DNA from: Rhodospirillaceae bacterium
GTDB lineage: Bacteria; Pseudomonadota; Alphaproteobacteria; Rhodospirillales; UBA2165
NCBI GenBank assembly: GCA_002723345.1
Contig: PBNV01000028.1
Location: 1-45,573, forward strand
DNA length: 45,573 nt
Reading direction: 5' to 3'
Positions 8,654 through 17,510 of this stretch are shown piece by piece. Every line of letters starts with the position of its first letter. The first letter of the stretch is position 1. A model generated the notes under the pieces. That model was not told the DNA's origin and searched no databases. It worked only from the letters and a program-made list of their open reading frames with translations. Position numbers and translations under genes: made by a program.

Positions 8654-9544
8654 TTAGGGTGGTTCCTTGGCGGTCCGGTTACCTACTGCAACCGTCACGA
8701 TTGCCGCGAAGACGAGGCATGCACCAGCCAGCTGAAAAGGCTCCAAGAATTGGCCCAAAATAATCATCCCTAAAAAGATACTAGAGACCGGCTCGAAATT
8801 CATAAACATTGATGTCCGGACGGCACCAATTTTCGCAATTCCAACAAACATACCAATCATGGAAAAGGAGTAAAATATTCCAGACCCGAGAAAAGAGATT
8901 ATCCCGGTCGTTGACGACGGCATCGGAAATTCCTGAAAAATTAGATCCACGATGATGTAAACAATCGTTGCGGACGACATCATGTGTAAGCTCACAACTC
9001 TCGAATCAACACCAATCACCATCCGATTGGCCATCAGGAGCATAATGCTAATCAAGACCGCCGCCCCAGCTGCCATGGAGACGCCAATCACATTAAAGTC
9101 GCCCCGAAGATCCAATGCGGTGGCCAGCCCGATAAAGGCTACAATTAGACAAAGAGACGTCCTAAATGTCATTTTTTCCTGACCAATTAACCAAGCACCA
9201 AAACAGGTCAGCAACGGATAAAGATAAAACGTCAGGACAGCGAGAGCCACTGGGATATATTCGATAGCACCCAAAAGTCCGTAAGAGTAAGTAGCGACGA
9301 TGCATCCCATAATGACAGCGATCCATCGCTGCCGCGCCGGTAATTTCCGCGGTACCCGCCAGGTGATTAAAACTGCAAACACGCACAAAGCGGACAGACC
9401 GCTACGCAAGGTTAGCACTGAAAGTGGAGTGGCTCCATGGTCATACGACAACTTGGCCAATGTCGAATTTGCGGCGAAGCTCGCGGCCACGCACAGCACA
9501 AAAATGACCCACCAGATACGAGACGGAGAAGATTCTTTTTGCAA
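8654..9544 (-). CDS. DMT-superfamily transporter with two EamA domains
   Basis: 296 residues with ten predicted membrane helices in two EamA repeats (about 10-145 and 155-290). The family exports or imports small metabolites, such as amino acids and drugs, through the inner membrane. The frame most likely starts at a TTG at 9544, because no ATG precedes the first helix after the upstream stop. It begins 10 bp after the hydroxypyruvate-isomerase-like gene on the same strand, so the two are probably co-transcribed. Confidence 0.88.
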   Translation of the reverse strand: MQKESSPSRIWWVIFVLCVAASFAANSTLAKLSYDHGATPLSVLTLRSGLSALCVFAVLITWRVPRKLPARQRWIAVIMGCIVATYSYGLLGAIEYIPVALAVLTFYLYPLLTCFGAWLIGQEKMTFRTSLCLIVAFIGLATALDLRGDFNVIGVSMAAGAAVLISIMLLMANRMVIGVDSRVVSLHMMSSATIVYIIVDLIFQEFPMPSSTTGIISFLGSGIFYSFSMIGMFVGIAKIGAVRTSMFMNFEPVSSIFLGMIILGQFLEPFQLAGACLVFAAIVTVAVGNRTAKEPP

Positions 9545-9554
9545 GCTGCGCCGC

Positions 9555-10328
9555 CTATTCGGGCATCCAACTTAACGTGTCTTCTGTGCGGCCCGACGGG
9601 TTATATTCAGCCGATAAATAACCTTCCCAACCCATATCATCTATGGCCTCAAAGATATAAGGGAAATTGATCTCTCCCGTGCCTGGTTCATGCCGTCCTG
9701 GAGTATCCGCGAATTGGATATTTCCAATCCGATTTAGGTTTTCCCGAAGCGTGTTGACCAGATCCCCCTCCATAATCTGCATGTGGTAGAGATCATACTC
9801 AATTTTTAGGTTGGCGTGCCCTGCGCGGTCAATGACGTCAAGGGCTTCGGCCGTGCGGTTGATCAGATATCCCGGCCGATCCTGGTTGTTAACGGCTTCT
9901 GTAAGGACCGTCGTACCGGTATCGTCAAATGCTGCCGCAGCATAATTTAGGTTTGATGCCAGGACATCCAAGCATTGCTCGCGGGAGAATTCCTCCATGG
10001 AGGGCCAGCCGCTCAGCACATTCATTGTGATTGGCTTTAACGTCGCCGCATATTCGTAAGCCTCCTCGACGGCAGCCTTAAAGTGATCCTCCCTTCCCGG
10101 CACCGCGGCAATACCTGGACCGCCTGAAGTCAAATCTCCCGCCCCAACGTTTAAAACCGTGATATCGACGCCGGCATCTTCTTTGGCAATCAAGAGGTCC
10201 GCAACAGGGATGTCATAGGGAAACTGAATTTCGATTGCGCCAAATCCAGCATTACGGGCTGCCTGGAACCGATCTAAAATATCATATTCCAGGAACATCA
10301 TTGAAACGTTGCTTGAAAATCGAGGCAT
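9555..10328 (-). CDS. Hydroxypyruvate isomerase-like TIM-barrel protein (Hyi/OtnI family)
   Basis: 257 residues, the length of E. coli Hyi (258). Family signatures are the YDLYHMQIMEGD segment and the C-terminal AEYNPSGRTEDTLSWM, which holds the second catalytic glutamate. Also visible is LTEAVNNQDRPGY, with the first one. Hyi interconverts hydroxypyruvate and tartronate semialdehyde, while OtnI acts on oxo-tetronates. Either would fit the other hydroxyacid enzymes here (GhrA-type reductase at 23018, beta-hydroxyacid dehydrogenase at 36588). A strong GGGGAGGG site precedes the ATG. It is divergent from the IclR regulator, a likely controller. Confidence 0.88.
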   Translation of the reverse strand: MPRFSSNVSMMFLEYDILDRFQAARNAGFGAIEIQFPYDIPVADLLIAKEDAGVDITVLNVGAGDLTSGGPGIAAVPGREDHFKAAVEEAYEYAATLKPITMNVLSGWPSMEEFSREQCLDVLASNLNYAAAAFDDTGTTVLTEAVNNQDRPGYLINRTAEALDVIDRAGHANLKIEYDLYHMQIMEGDLVNTLRENLNRIGNIQFADTPGRHEPGTGEINFPYIFEAIDDMGWEGYLSAEYNPSGRTEDTLSWMPE

Positions 10329-10600
10329 GGTCCCTCCCCGCGAGAAACATTAGCCCATAGTAGCTGTCCGTCCGTGCAAAGGAAATGCGGATCATTCACG
10401 GCTGCCTTGTGGGATTCTCGCGGGCTTACCCACGACTGGCCGCCAGCAAACGAGGGAAAGCCCGCCATTATACCCCTGAACGCCCAATTACAATGCCTCC
10501 AAACGGCATGGGAAATAATTCAACTTCCGTGTATCCCGGCAATTGCACCAACATCCGATACACCTATATTAGGTTTCGGCACTTACAGAAAAACTTTTGC

Positions 10601-11398
10601 ATGACAAAATGTCACACTAACAAGTTAAACGGCGGTATCCGGGTCATATCAAGGGCAGCTGATATTCTGGAGGTTCTCAAGTCACGGGAAGATGGGTTTA
10701 GCCTTGGGGAAATAGCAAGAGAAACCGACCTGCCGCGAGCAACCGTCCAACGGATCATTGGGGCGATGGAGTCCGAGCGACTGGTGATCAGTGGTCCTGG
10801 TCCAGGAACCATCCGGCTTGGCCCCGCATTTCTGGGCGTCACGGCAACAGCGCTCCTGGACATACAATCCATTGTCCGACCCTATCTGTCGAGATTGTCG
10901 GAGCGACTATCAGAAACCGTGGACCTATCCGTTCTGGTTGGCACAACCATCGTCTTCATTGATCAAGTGGTCTCACACCGGCAGCAGCTCCAAGCCATCT
11001 CATCTGTGGGGGCTGAATTTCCTGCTCATGCGTGCGCGCCAGGAAAGGTTCTGCTTGCCTCTTGTGCAGATGAGGACGTTTGCGCGCTATACGCCGATGG
11101 TATGGATATGATGACGGCGCATACCGTGGAGAACTTCAGAGAGCTCCGTGAAGAAATTGACCTCGTGCGTAAGGAGGGATACGCAGCGGATAAGGAGGAA
11201 CATTCTCGAGGCATCTGCGCCGTTAGCGCCCTTATTCGAATCGATGAACGCCGCGACGCTGCGGTATCCATACCGGTGCCCGCCCAACGATTTTATGACG
11301 ACGAGAAAAAATATATTTCTGCCATCATCGATTGCTGTGGTGAAATTAACGAAGTCTACGGAGCCGTTGCTACCCCTGCCCCAGCGCCTGTTACTTGA
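10601..11398 (+). CDS. IclR-family transcriptional regulator
   Basis: About 265 residues from the ATG at 10601. The open frame extends upstream to 10385, but the extra residues do not resemble the family, and the MTKCHTN start leads directly into the IclR domain. The N-terminal winged helix-turn-helix includes FSLGEIARETDLPRATVQRII (roughly 30-50). The C-terminal ligand-binding domain shows FPAHACAPGKVLLA and AVSALIRIDE. IclR proteins sense small aromatic or organic acids and often control neighbouring catabolic operons. It lies divergent from the Hyi-like gene and 52 bp before a carboxymuconolactone-decarboxylase-like gene, and could control both. Confidence 0.9.
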   Translation: MTKCHTNKLNGGIRVISRAADILEVLKSREDGFSLGEIARETDLPRATVQRIIGAMESERLVISGPGPGTIRLGPAFLGVTATALLDIQSIVRPYLSRLSERLSETVDLSVLVGTTIVFIDQVVSHRQQLQAISSVGAEFPAHACAPGKVLLASCADEDVCALYADGMDMMTAHTVENFRELREEIDLVRKEGYAADKEEHSRGICAVSALIRIDERRDAAVSIPVPAQRFYDDEKKYISAIIDCCGEINEVYGAVATPAPAPVT

Positions 11399-11450
11399 CC
11401 TTTTCGAGACAATCGCGACACTTCCGCTGTGCATGCAGAGGGAGAAAAAA

Positions 11451-12005
11451 ATGTCGCGAATTGACGTTTTGGAATACGAGGAAATGACGCCAGCGCAACA
11501 AGCGCTCCATGATGAAATCTTATCCGGGCCCCGCAACCGAATTGGCGGTCCTATGAACGGCTGGTTCAGAAGCCCAGAACTTGGCTCGCTCTATCAAAAA
11601 GTCGGCGCCTTTTGTCGTTATCATACAACGCTGGAACCGAAACTCTCAGAACTTGCGATTATCATCGTAGCACGGCACTGGGACCAGCCGGTTGAATGGC
11701 GTGCCCACCAGCCACTGGCCATCGAAGCTGGCCTTGATCCTAAGATCGCGGCAGCCATTGAAAACCACGAGGTGCCCCTCTTTTCCGACGATCGGGAAAA
11801 GGCCGTGTACAGCGTCGTTCATGAAGTGCTGGAGACCAAAAAACTCAGCCAGGCCACATATGATAAGGCACTCGCTATTTTCGGCGAAAAAACCCTCTTC
11901 GAGTTGACCGGAATCGCCGGCTACTACCTTAGCATTGCATTACAGATGAACTGCTTTGCAGTCGATATCCCTGAAGACGCCGAACCGCGTTTGAAAGGAA
12001 CCTGA
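11451..12005 (+). CDS. Carboxymuconolactone decarboxylase (AhpD-like) fold protein
   Basis: 184 residues from the ATG at 11451, preceded by GAGGGAG. The frame is open further upstream, but that part overlaps the IclR gene. The helical core LSELAIIIVARHWDQPVEWRAHQPLA matches the CMD family. It has the E-W-x-x-H arrangement and lacks the CxxC of AhpD, so a peroxidase role is unlikely. Homologues sit in aromatic-degradation clusters as lactone decarboxylases or of unknown role. The downstream MaoC gene begins one base after its stop, indicating translational coupling. Confidence 0.85.
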   Translation: MSRIDVLEYEEMTPAQQALHDEILSGPRNRIGGPMNGWFRSPELGSLYQKVGAFCRYHTTLEPKLSELAIIIVARHWDQPVEWRAHQPLAIEAGLDPKIAAAIENHEVPLFSDDREKAVYSVVHEVLETKKLSQATYDKALAIFGEKTLFELTGIAGYYLSIALQMNCFAVDIPEDAEPRLKGT

Positions 12006-12006
12006 A

Positions 12007-12483
12007 GTGACTAAGCAACTTTATCGAGATTTCTATTATGAAGATATTCAGGTGGGTGACGAGGCGTCCCATGGTGATTATCAGACCACAAAAGAAGAGC
12101 TGATAGCATTCGCTAAACAATGGGATCCGATGATCTTTCACACTGATGAAGATGTAGCCAAAACAACCCCCCATGGCGGTCTCATTGCGCCGGGCACTTA
12201 TCTTCTTGCGATCCGCATCAAGCTACTTCATCAGGGCGGCGTAAACAGAAAAATTCTCGCTTCAGCAGGCTTCGAAAACGTCCGGTTCCTGAAACCCTCC
12301 TATGTCGGAGAAAAACTTACCCTTAAGATTAAACTATTGGAGAAACGGGTATCCAAGTCAAAGCCTGACTATGGCCTCGCCAAATACCATATGGAACTGA
12401 TTAACGAATTGGGCGTCGCCGTTCTCTCCATGATCGATACCGTCATGATTGAACGGGATCCGTCGCGCCGGAATGATGGCTAA
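12007..12483 (+). CDS. MaoC-like hot-dog-fold hydratase
   Basis: 158 residues, GTG start one base after the previous stop codon. The family motif DPMIFHTDEDVAK with catalytic Asp and His, followed by GGLIAPGTYLL, is intact, so it is likely an active (R)-specific enoyl-CoA or related acyl-thioester hydratase. It resembles the beta-methylmalyl-CoA/mesaconyl-CoA and FAS-type MaoC enzymes equally by eye. It is coupled to the CMD-fold gene. Confidence 0.87.
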   Translation: MTKQLYRDFYYEDIQVGDEASHGDYQTTKEELIAFAKQWDPMIFHTDEDVAKTTPHGGLIAPGTYLLAIRIKLLHQGGVNRKILASAGFENVRFLKPSYVGEKLTLKIKLLEKRVSKSKPDYGLAKYHMELINELGVAVLSMIDTVMIERDPSRRNDG

Positions 12484-12559
12484 AAACTATTTGCCGGGGT
12501 TGCAAATTAACCGATAATATTTATCTAGAAAATTCATTTAATTAGAGGGGGATAAGGGT

Positions 12560-12958
12560 ATGTCAGGACCCGACGTTGATTGGCGGGAGATGGTCCAAAT
12601 GTGCGAGAGCAGAGGGCTTCTTGCAAAACAACTCTATGTTGTATTTACCACACCTACAAACGGCCTAGGACCCGTCATGGAGCATCTGGAGGATCATCTC
12701 GCCTATCAGCAAACGATACAGGACGAGGGGATCATGTTCGGTGCAGGACCGTTTCCCGATGATGAGGTGGCCAATTGGGAGGGGGAAGGCATGGTGATCA
12801 TCCGCGCCGACTCGCTCGAGGCAGCAGAGGAGATTGCCGCAAATGATCCCATGCACGAAAGTGGTGCTCGTTCCTATCGCGTCCGCCCCTGGCTGATGAA
12901 CGAGGGCAAACTGACTATAGAACTCACTTACTCCGACAAAAGTATGAAGGTGATATAG
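12560..12958 (+). CDS. YciI-family protein
   Basis: 132 residues of ferredoxin-like YciI fold with a ~20-residue N-terminal extension. The conserved His lies in HLEDHLAYQQ, and the GAGPFPDDE and ANDPMHESG segments follow. Characterised members include the muconolactone isomerase-like dehydrochlorinase TftG, so a lyase or isomerase role in ring-cleavage chemistry is possible. The function is not proven. The gene lies 76 bp after the MaoC gene, with a GAGGGGG site before its ATG, and may have its own promoter. Confidence 0.82.
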   Translation: MSGPDVDWREMVQMCESRGLLAKQLYVVFTTPTNGLGPVMEHLEDHLAYQQTIQDEGIMFGAGPFPDDEVANWEGEGMVIIRADSLEAAEEIAANDPMHESGARSYRVRPWLMNEGKLTIELTYSDKSMKVI

Positions 12959-13328
12959 GTTGCTAAGCCTGTAACTATGAGGCAGTGGGTGTGCTAGGGG
13001 CGCTACCCCAATTATCCTATCAGTTCAAACACACGCCCTGAGGTCCTCCGGTCCTGCAATCAGATATCGGGAGGGGGTGGACATAGTCACGAATGGCTAC
13101 GTTTTTATTATCAGCTTTGCGGTCCGTGACTAATATTATTTTCTCCAACTTTATCTGCCCTCATTCCAAATTAGAGAGAGAAACCTGGCAGGATATTGCA
13201 TGTTTCCAATTGATTACCCAATATACAAACACAAAAGAAATTAAGGTGCCTAATTTCTGTTTGTTTTTATGATTGGCCACGGCTCGACCGATAGAGGGGC
13301 TTACACCATTTAAAAGGAGAGGGGTCGT
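12959..13328. other. Intergenic region upstream of the VOC dioxygenase
   Basis: A 370-bp stretch without a credible gene. It is locally A+T rich from about 13100 on. It holds one clear inverted repeat (13236-13258, listed separately) and the strong AAAAGGAGAGGGG ribosome-binding site for the gene at 13329. Otherwise I see nothing convincing in it. Confidence 0.45.
13236..13258. promoter_or_regulatory. Inverted repeat, candidate operator or weak terminator
   Basis: The perfect 8-bp arms AGAAATTA and TAATTTCT are separated by 7 bases and followed by GTTTGTTTTT. The arms are A+T rich, which favours an operator over a stable terminator hairpin, although the trailing T-rich stretch would fit a weak terminator for the YciI transcript. 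It ends 70 bp before the VOC start codon. Confidence 0.35.
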
Positions 13329-14249
13329 ATGATAAAGGTCACTGATGTTGCATACGCTAGGTTTACCGCTCCTGATCTCGACCGTATGGAGGGCTTTCTT
13401 AACGATTTTGGCCTGGTCCGCTCCGCTCGGACGGAGACCGCGCTGTATATGCGAGCGACTGCCGAAGACCATCACGTCCACGTCACTGAGTTAGGAGATC
13501 CTAATTTTACGGGGTTTGCATTTAACGCCACCTCAGAAGAGGATCTTCATGTTCTTTCTCAAGCGAAAGGCGCATCGGACGTGCATGACATCGATGAACC
13601 AGGAGGCGGAAAACGTGTAAGCATCACCGACCCGGATGGATTTATCATTGAAGTCGTCTATGGCATAGAAGAACTCAGCCCCCTTCCCGTCAAAAACTTT
13701 TTTCCAGCCAACCAGGGCGCTAGACGGCAAAGACAGGGAGAGTTCGTAAGGCTTGAGCCCGGTCCTGCACAATGCAAAAGGCTTGGACATGTCGTTCTGA
13801 CGGTTACAGATTTTAAAAAAACGGATGAGTTCTACAAATCACATTTTGGATTACTCAGTTCTGATGAATGTCACAACGACGATGGCGAAATTGTGCTCAG
13901 TTTTAATCGTTGCGACAGAGGGGATGAATGGGTTGATCACCATACTCTTTTGACCGTGCCAGGTGAAAAAGCGACCCTCGGACATGTGGCATTTGAAGTC
14001 GAGGACCTAAATCACCTGCAACTTGGCCACGAGCACCTCAAGAAAAGAGGTTACAAACATTCTTGGGGAATCGGCCGTCATATCCTGGGCTCCCAAATCT
14101 TTGACTATTGGTTCGACCCTTATGATTTTAGGGTCGAACACTGGACAGACGGCGATTTGTTAAGCTCAGCCACTCCTGCGGGCACGTTTCCGGCGTCCGA
14201 GGCACTCAATGTGCAGTGGGGGTCAGACGCCAGTACCAGGGTTTCCTAG
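13329..14249 (+). CDS. Two-domain VOC protein, type I extradiol dioxygenase-like
   Basis: 306 residues with two vicinal-oxygen-chelate domains (about 1-115 and 150-275), the catechol 2,3-dioxygenase architecture. In the catalytic C-terminal domain the expected Fe(II) ligands are visible: His in RLGHVVLTV, His in TLGHVAFEV, and Glu in FRVEHWTDGD. The active-site Tyr/His region SQIFDYWFDPY is also typical. It likely performs meta cleavage of a catecholic substrate in the cytoplasm. The FAH-family hydrolases at 16484 and 30317 could act on ring-fission products. It stands alone between 370 bp of non-coding DNA and a convergent TusA gene. Confidence 0.87.
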   Translation: MIKVTDVAYARFTAPDLDRMEGFLNDFGLVRSARTETALYMRATAEDHHVHVTELGDPNFTGFAFNATSEEDLHVLSQAKGASDVHDIDEPGGGKRVSITDPDGFIIEVVYGIEELSPLPVKNFFPANQGARRQRQGEFVRLEPGPAQCKRLGHVVLTVTDFKKTDEFYKSHFGLLSSDECHNDDGEIVLSFNRCDRGDEWVDHHTLLTVPGEKATLGHVAFEVEDLNHLQLGHEHLKKRGYKHSWGIGRHILGSQIFDYWFDPYDFRVEHWTDGDLLSSATPAGTFPASEALNVQWGSDASTRVS

Positions 14250-14336
14250 AAGATCGGGATCAAGGATGGAGGCAAAGCCAACTTTTAAGCCCCTCAATAT
14301 TCACCATATTTATCAGACCGGAAGCATACCCCCGGT

Positions 14337-14555
14337 TCACCCCTTCTCAATCACATAAGTAAACAAGGTGTCTCCGGCGTCAGATACCAACAAGGTGTGC
14401 CCTGCATTATCGCAATAATCGGCAAAATCCTGAACCGAACTAGGATCCGTTGAGACAACCCGAAGCTGATCCCCTGTCTCCATACTCCGCAGCGCTTTTT
14501 TTGCTTTTAGCACCGGGAGAGGACACTTTAATCCGGATGTATCAAGTTCTCGCAT
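14337..14555 (-). CDS. TusA-family sulfurtransferase
   Basis: 72 residues with the family signature LDTSGLKCPLPVLKAKKAL. The single conserved Cys lies near residue 11 and carries the persulfide, and the C-P-x-P motif is intact. TusA-like proteins relay sulfur for tRNA thiolation, cofactor synthesis or sulfur oxidation. The gene starts 5 bp after the aldo/keto reductase stop, so it is translationally coupled. This is an unusual partner for TusA and may point to a role outside tRNA modification. Confidence 0.9.
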   Translation of the reverse strand: MRELDTSGLKCPLPVLKAKKALRSMETGDQLRVVSTDPSSVQDFADYCDNAGHTLLVSDAGDTLFTYVIEKG

Positions 14556-14560
14556 GCCTC

Positions 14561-15526
14561 CTAGATCCGTTTACTTGGATCCGGAAGTTCGAGGCCAACA
14601 CCTTCCAGGTGCTGGAACAGATTCTCGATCTTGGTAACATCCGTCTCTGGAAGCGCCGGCTTAGCAATGGACGCAAGATTGCTCTCCAAATGCTCAAGGC
14701 TGCTTGTACCAAACAACACTACATCCGCGCCGTCAGTGTGGCGGGCGTATCGGTAGCAGGCGTCAATCACGCTGTCGGCGCCATTCGGATGCAGGAGAAA
14801 TTCCAATGGATTGGAAGCGCTCTTAAGCGTCGACGGTAATTGACCAGAAGCAACCAATTCATCGACATCCCTTTTCAATCTGCCAGGCTCGCTGAAGAGC
14901 GTCCGAACGGCGAACATAATCAGCGTTCCGATACCCCGATCCTGGGTCAGCGGAAAAAGAGCTCGCCGGGCGGTTTGGTGCATAAGGTGAAACGCCACCA
15001 TGAATACGTCAAAGCAGCCCTCATCAGCGGCACGCATCAGGACCTCGTGACCAGGGTCAACAGTCGCGAGTTCTGTGATTCCCAGGTAACGGAACTTGCC
15101 TTTATCCTGTTCCTTCCTTAAGGCCGGCACGACATCCTCCATCACATAGCTATAATATTTTGGGTGAACACCGTGCAGGTGAAAAATATCTACGTACTCA
15201 AGATTCAGCCGTTGAAGCGACTCGTTCAGTCCGGCGATAATTGTCTCGTTGGAATGAATTTCCCCGTCCCAAGCAGGATGATACTTTGTGCTAATGACCA
15301 CGTCGTCCCTGGTAACAGCTTTTATGCCCTCGCCGACGGCTTCTTCGGTGCCATAAGAATTAGCGGTATCAATAAAGTTAACACCAAGTTCTAAGGCACG
15401 CCGGACCAAGCTAACAGCATGTGCCTTGTCCTTTCCTCTCCACAATCCTAATTTTGAATTGCCGCCGCAGCCCAAGCCAGCAACGCTGACATTCAAATTG
15501 GTTCTACCGAGTTTCACATAGTCCAT
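14561..15526 (-). CDS. Aldo/keto reductase
   Basis: 321 residues, TIM-barrel AKR. The catalytic tetrad is visible as D53 and Y58 in FIDTANSYG, K81 in ISTKYH, and H118 in DIFHLHG. These enzymes reduce aldehydes or ketones with NADPH, or oxidise sugars. The substrate is not clear. The C-terminal phosphate-binding region (VVLFGTSSLEHLESNL) is in place. It is the first gene of a minus-strand pair with TusA. Confidence 0.9.
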   Translation of the reverse strand: MDYVKLGRTNLNVSVAGLGCGGNSKLGLWRGKDKAHAVSLVRRALELGVNFIDTANSYGTEEAVGEGIKAVTRDDVVISTKYHPAWDGEIHSNETIIAGLNESLQRLNLEYVDIFHLHGVHPKYYSYVMEDVVPALRKEQDKGKFRYLGITELATVDPGHEVLMRAADEGCFDVFMVAFHLMHQTARRALFPLTQDRGIGTLIMFAVRTLFSEPGRLKRDVDELVASGQLPSTLKSASNPLEFLLHPNGADSVIDACYRYARHTDGADVVLFGTSSLEHLESNLASIAKPALPETDVTKIENLFQHLEGVGLELPDPSKRI

Positions 15527-15652
15527 CTGTCAATTCGTGCGAGAAATATTAATTGCGATAACACTCTAAAAGTAACCTCGCTCCTCCATACTCATAAGAG
15601 ATACAGCTAGAACTTTGATCGAACAAGCGGGGCAAAAAGAAGTGAGAAAAAG

Positions 15653-16438
15653 ATGCTCAAACTTTATTACTTCCATGGTGCTACTTTTGGCCTAAAGGCA
15701 CGCCTGACCCTCGCCGAAAAAGACGTCGAATATACCCTTGAGGTGGTAAATCGACCCTACCTACGCACCCCGGAATACAAAAAATTAAATCCGAATGCTG
15801 TGGTGCCGACACTGATCCACGGACCCAATGTGCTGATCGAGTCTTCGATCATAATGAATTATGTAGACGATGCGTTTGATGGGCCGGAACTCAAGCCTGA
15901 TCTGCCAATTAATCGGGCGCAGATGGCTATGTGGCTAAAAAACGCAGACGACGTATATCTGCCGTCTCTGGGAACGCTGACCTATACGGTCTCTATGCGG
16001 CACAAGATTCCGGAAAGATCCGAGGCTGAGAGACAGGAATATCTCGAGGGAATCCCAGTCATGGCCGCCCGAGAACGCCGGCGTCTGGCTTTGGAGTTGG
16101 GGTTTGAGTCACCAAGTTTCTCCCCAGCCTTATTTGAGCTGGACCGCATGCTGGACGACATGGAATCTGCTTTGGGTCAATATGAGTGGTTAGCAGGCGG
16201 GAGCTATTCTCTCGCGGATGCCGCTCTCACCCGCTTTTTGGAGCGACTAGACGAGCTGAACTTTACCGCCATGTGGGAAGACGCACGGCCCGCAGTAACC
16301 GATTGGTGGGACAGGATCAAGACCCGTGGGTCCTACGATCGGGTTTTGGGAGCAACACCTAATTCCGAAAGACCCCAACACAAAGAAAAAGGAAGTCAGG
16401 CCTGGCCAAGGATCAAGGAGATGTTGACGCGCCACTGA
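15653..16438 (+). CDS. Glutathione S-transferase family protein, LigF-like, third copy
   Basis: 261 residues. It has the thioredoxin-fold domain with cis-proline P52 (AVVPTL) and the glutathione-contact pair E63-S64, then the helical domain. It is more diverged from the tandem pair at 3732/4551 but keeps the same C-terminal tail with a W-P motif (SQAWPRIKEML), which supports one subfamily. The N-terminal S9/S10 of the pair are replaced by G9/A10, so catalysis at that position may differ. It leads a likely operon with an FAH hydrolase (45 bp), a cupin and an acyl-CoA synthetase. A maleylpyruvate-isomerase-like role is an alternative. Confidence 0.88.
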   Translation: MLKLYYFHGATFGLKARLTLAEKDVEYTLEVVNRPYLRTPEYKKLNPNAVVPTLIHGPNVLIESSIIMNYVDDAFDGPELKPDLPINRAQMAMWLKNADDVYLPSLGTLTYTVSMRHKIPERSEAERQEYLEGIPVMAARERRRLALELGFESPSFSPALFELDRMLDDMESALGQYEWLAGGSYSLADAALTRFLERLDELNFTAMWEDARPAVTDWWDRIKTRGSYDRVLGATPNSERPQHKEKGSQAWPRIKEMLTRH

Positions 16439-16483
16439 TGATGCCGAAAATACTTTGCCAATTAAATTGTAAAGGGCGAGCAC

Positions 16484-17467
16484 ATGAAACTGGCCACCTT
16501 CCGGAATTCTGACGATAGGGATAGACTTGGTATTGTTCTAAGCAACGATCGCAAACTACTGGATATTCAGGCTGCTCACGAGCTTGAGACCGGGGCACCG
16601 AACCCCGCTCTTTTCTCGCTCCAAGCGTTCATCGAAGGTGGCGAGAGAGCCCTGGAACTTGGGCGGGAGATGGCAGCGGAGGCGCCTGACACCTGTACAA
16701 CCCCCATTGCCGACGTAACCCTCCGCACGCCTCTTCCGAGGCCACCGCAGATCCGCGATTGCTTGTGTTTCGAGGAGCATCTCATTAATGCATATAATGT
16801 GCTCCGAAAAGTTAAGGCGGACGCTGAGCCAGATCCCGCCTTCGCTCTTAAGGAGTTTGAAGCTAAAGGCCTCTTCCGTATTCCCGAGGTATGGTATCAA
16901 CAGCCCATTTACTACAAGGCTAATCGCTTTTCTGTGATTGGTAGCGGCGAGGATATTGAGTGGCCACCTTATGCGGAAATGATGGATTACGAGATGGAAT
17001 TTGGCATCTTTATTGGCAAAGGTGGCAAGGACATTCCGAAAGACCGAGCCCGAGAGCATATTTTCGGTTATTCCATCTTCAATGACGTCAGTGCACGAGA
17101 CACTCAAACGATTGAGATGCCTGGTGGACTGGGTCCGTCCAAGAGTAAAGATTTTGACACGGGAAATATTATCGGCCCCTGGGTGGTAACCGCAGATGAA
17201 CTTGATCCATATGATCTCGATATGATCGTGCGCGTTAATGGGGAGGAACGATCACGCGGTAACTCTAGCTCCATTCACTGGACCTTTGAAGATCTAATTG
17301 CACACATCACCAAATCTGAAACCATTCACCCCGGCGAATTCATCGCTTCTGGCACTGTTGGCGGCGGCAGTGGACTGGAGTGGCAGCGTTATCTCGCGCC
17401 TGGCGACACCATCGAGTTAGAGGTCGACGGTATCGGCATTCTCAAAAATAAAATTATTAGAACTTAA
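16484..17467 (+). CDS. Fumarylacetoacetate hydrolase (FAH) family protein
   Basis: 327 residues. The metal-binding acidic cluster of the family is visible: D-Y-E-M-E-F-G with the two glutamates, and NDVSARD with the aspartate. The C-terminal GEFIASGTVGGGSG and LAPGDTIELEVDGIG segments close the fold. The family hydrolyses C-C bonds in acylpyruvates, decarboxylates oxaloacetate or hydrates ring-fission products. The insertion around FEEHLINAYNVLRK and the long N-terminal domain resemble full-length FAH-type rather than short YcgM-type enzymes. It is second in the GST-FAH-cupin-ligase operon. Confidence 0.9.
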   Translation: MKLATFRNSDDRDRLGIVLSNDRKLLDIQAAHELETGAPNPALFSLQAFIEGGERALELGREMAAEAPDTCTTPIADVTLRTPLPRPPQIRDCLCFEEHLINAYNVLRKVKADAEPDPAFALKEFEAKGLFRIPEVWYQQPIYYKANRFSVIGSGEDIEWPPYAEMMDYEMEFGIFIGKGGKDIPKDRAREHIFGYSIFNDVSARDTQTIEMPGGLGPSKSKDFDTGNIIGPWVVTADELDPYDLDMIVRVNGEERSRGNSSSIHWTFEDLIAHITKSETIHPGEFIASGTVGGGSGLEWQRYLAPGDTIELEVDGIGILKNKIIRT

Positions 17468-17510
17468 CGGCAGAAATCTTCTATCAAATAAATTTTTACA
17501 GGAGGCACAA

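Noticed and set aside
10385..10600. N-terminal extension of the IclR gene
   Set aside because: The extra 72 residues do not resemble the family, and the ATG at 10601 leads straight into the IclR domain.
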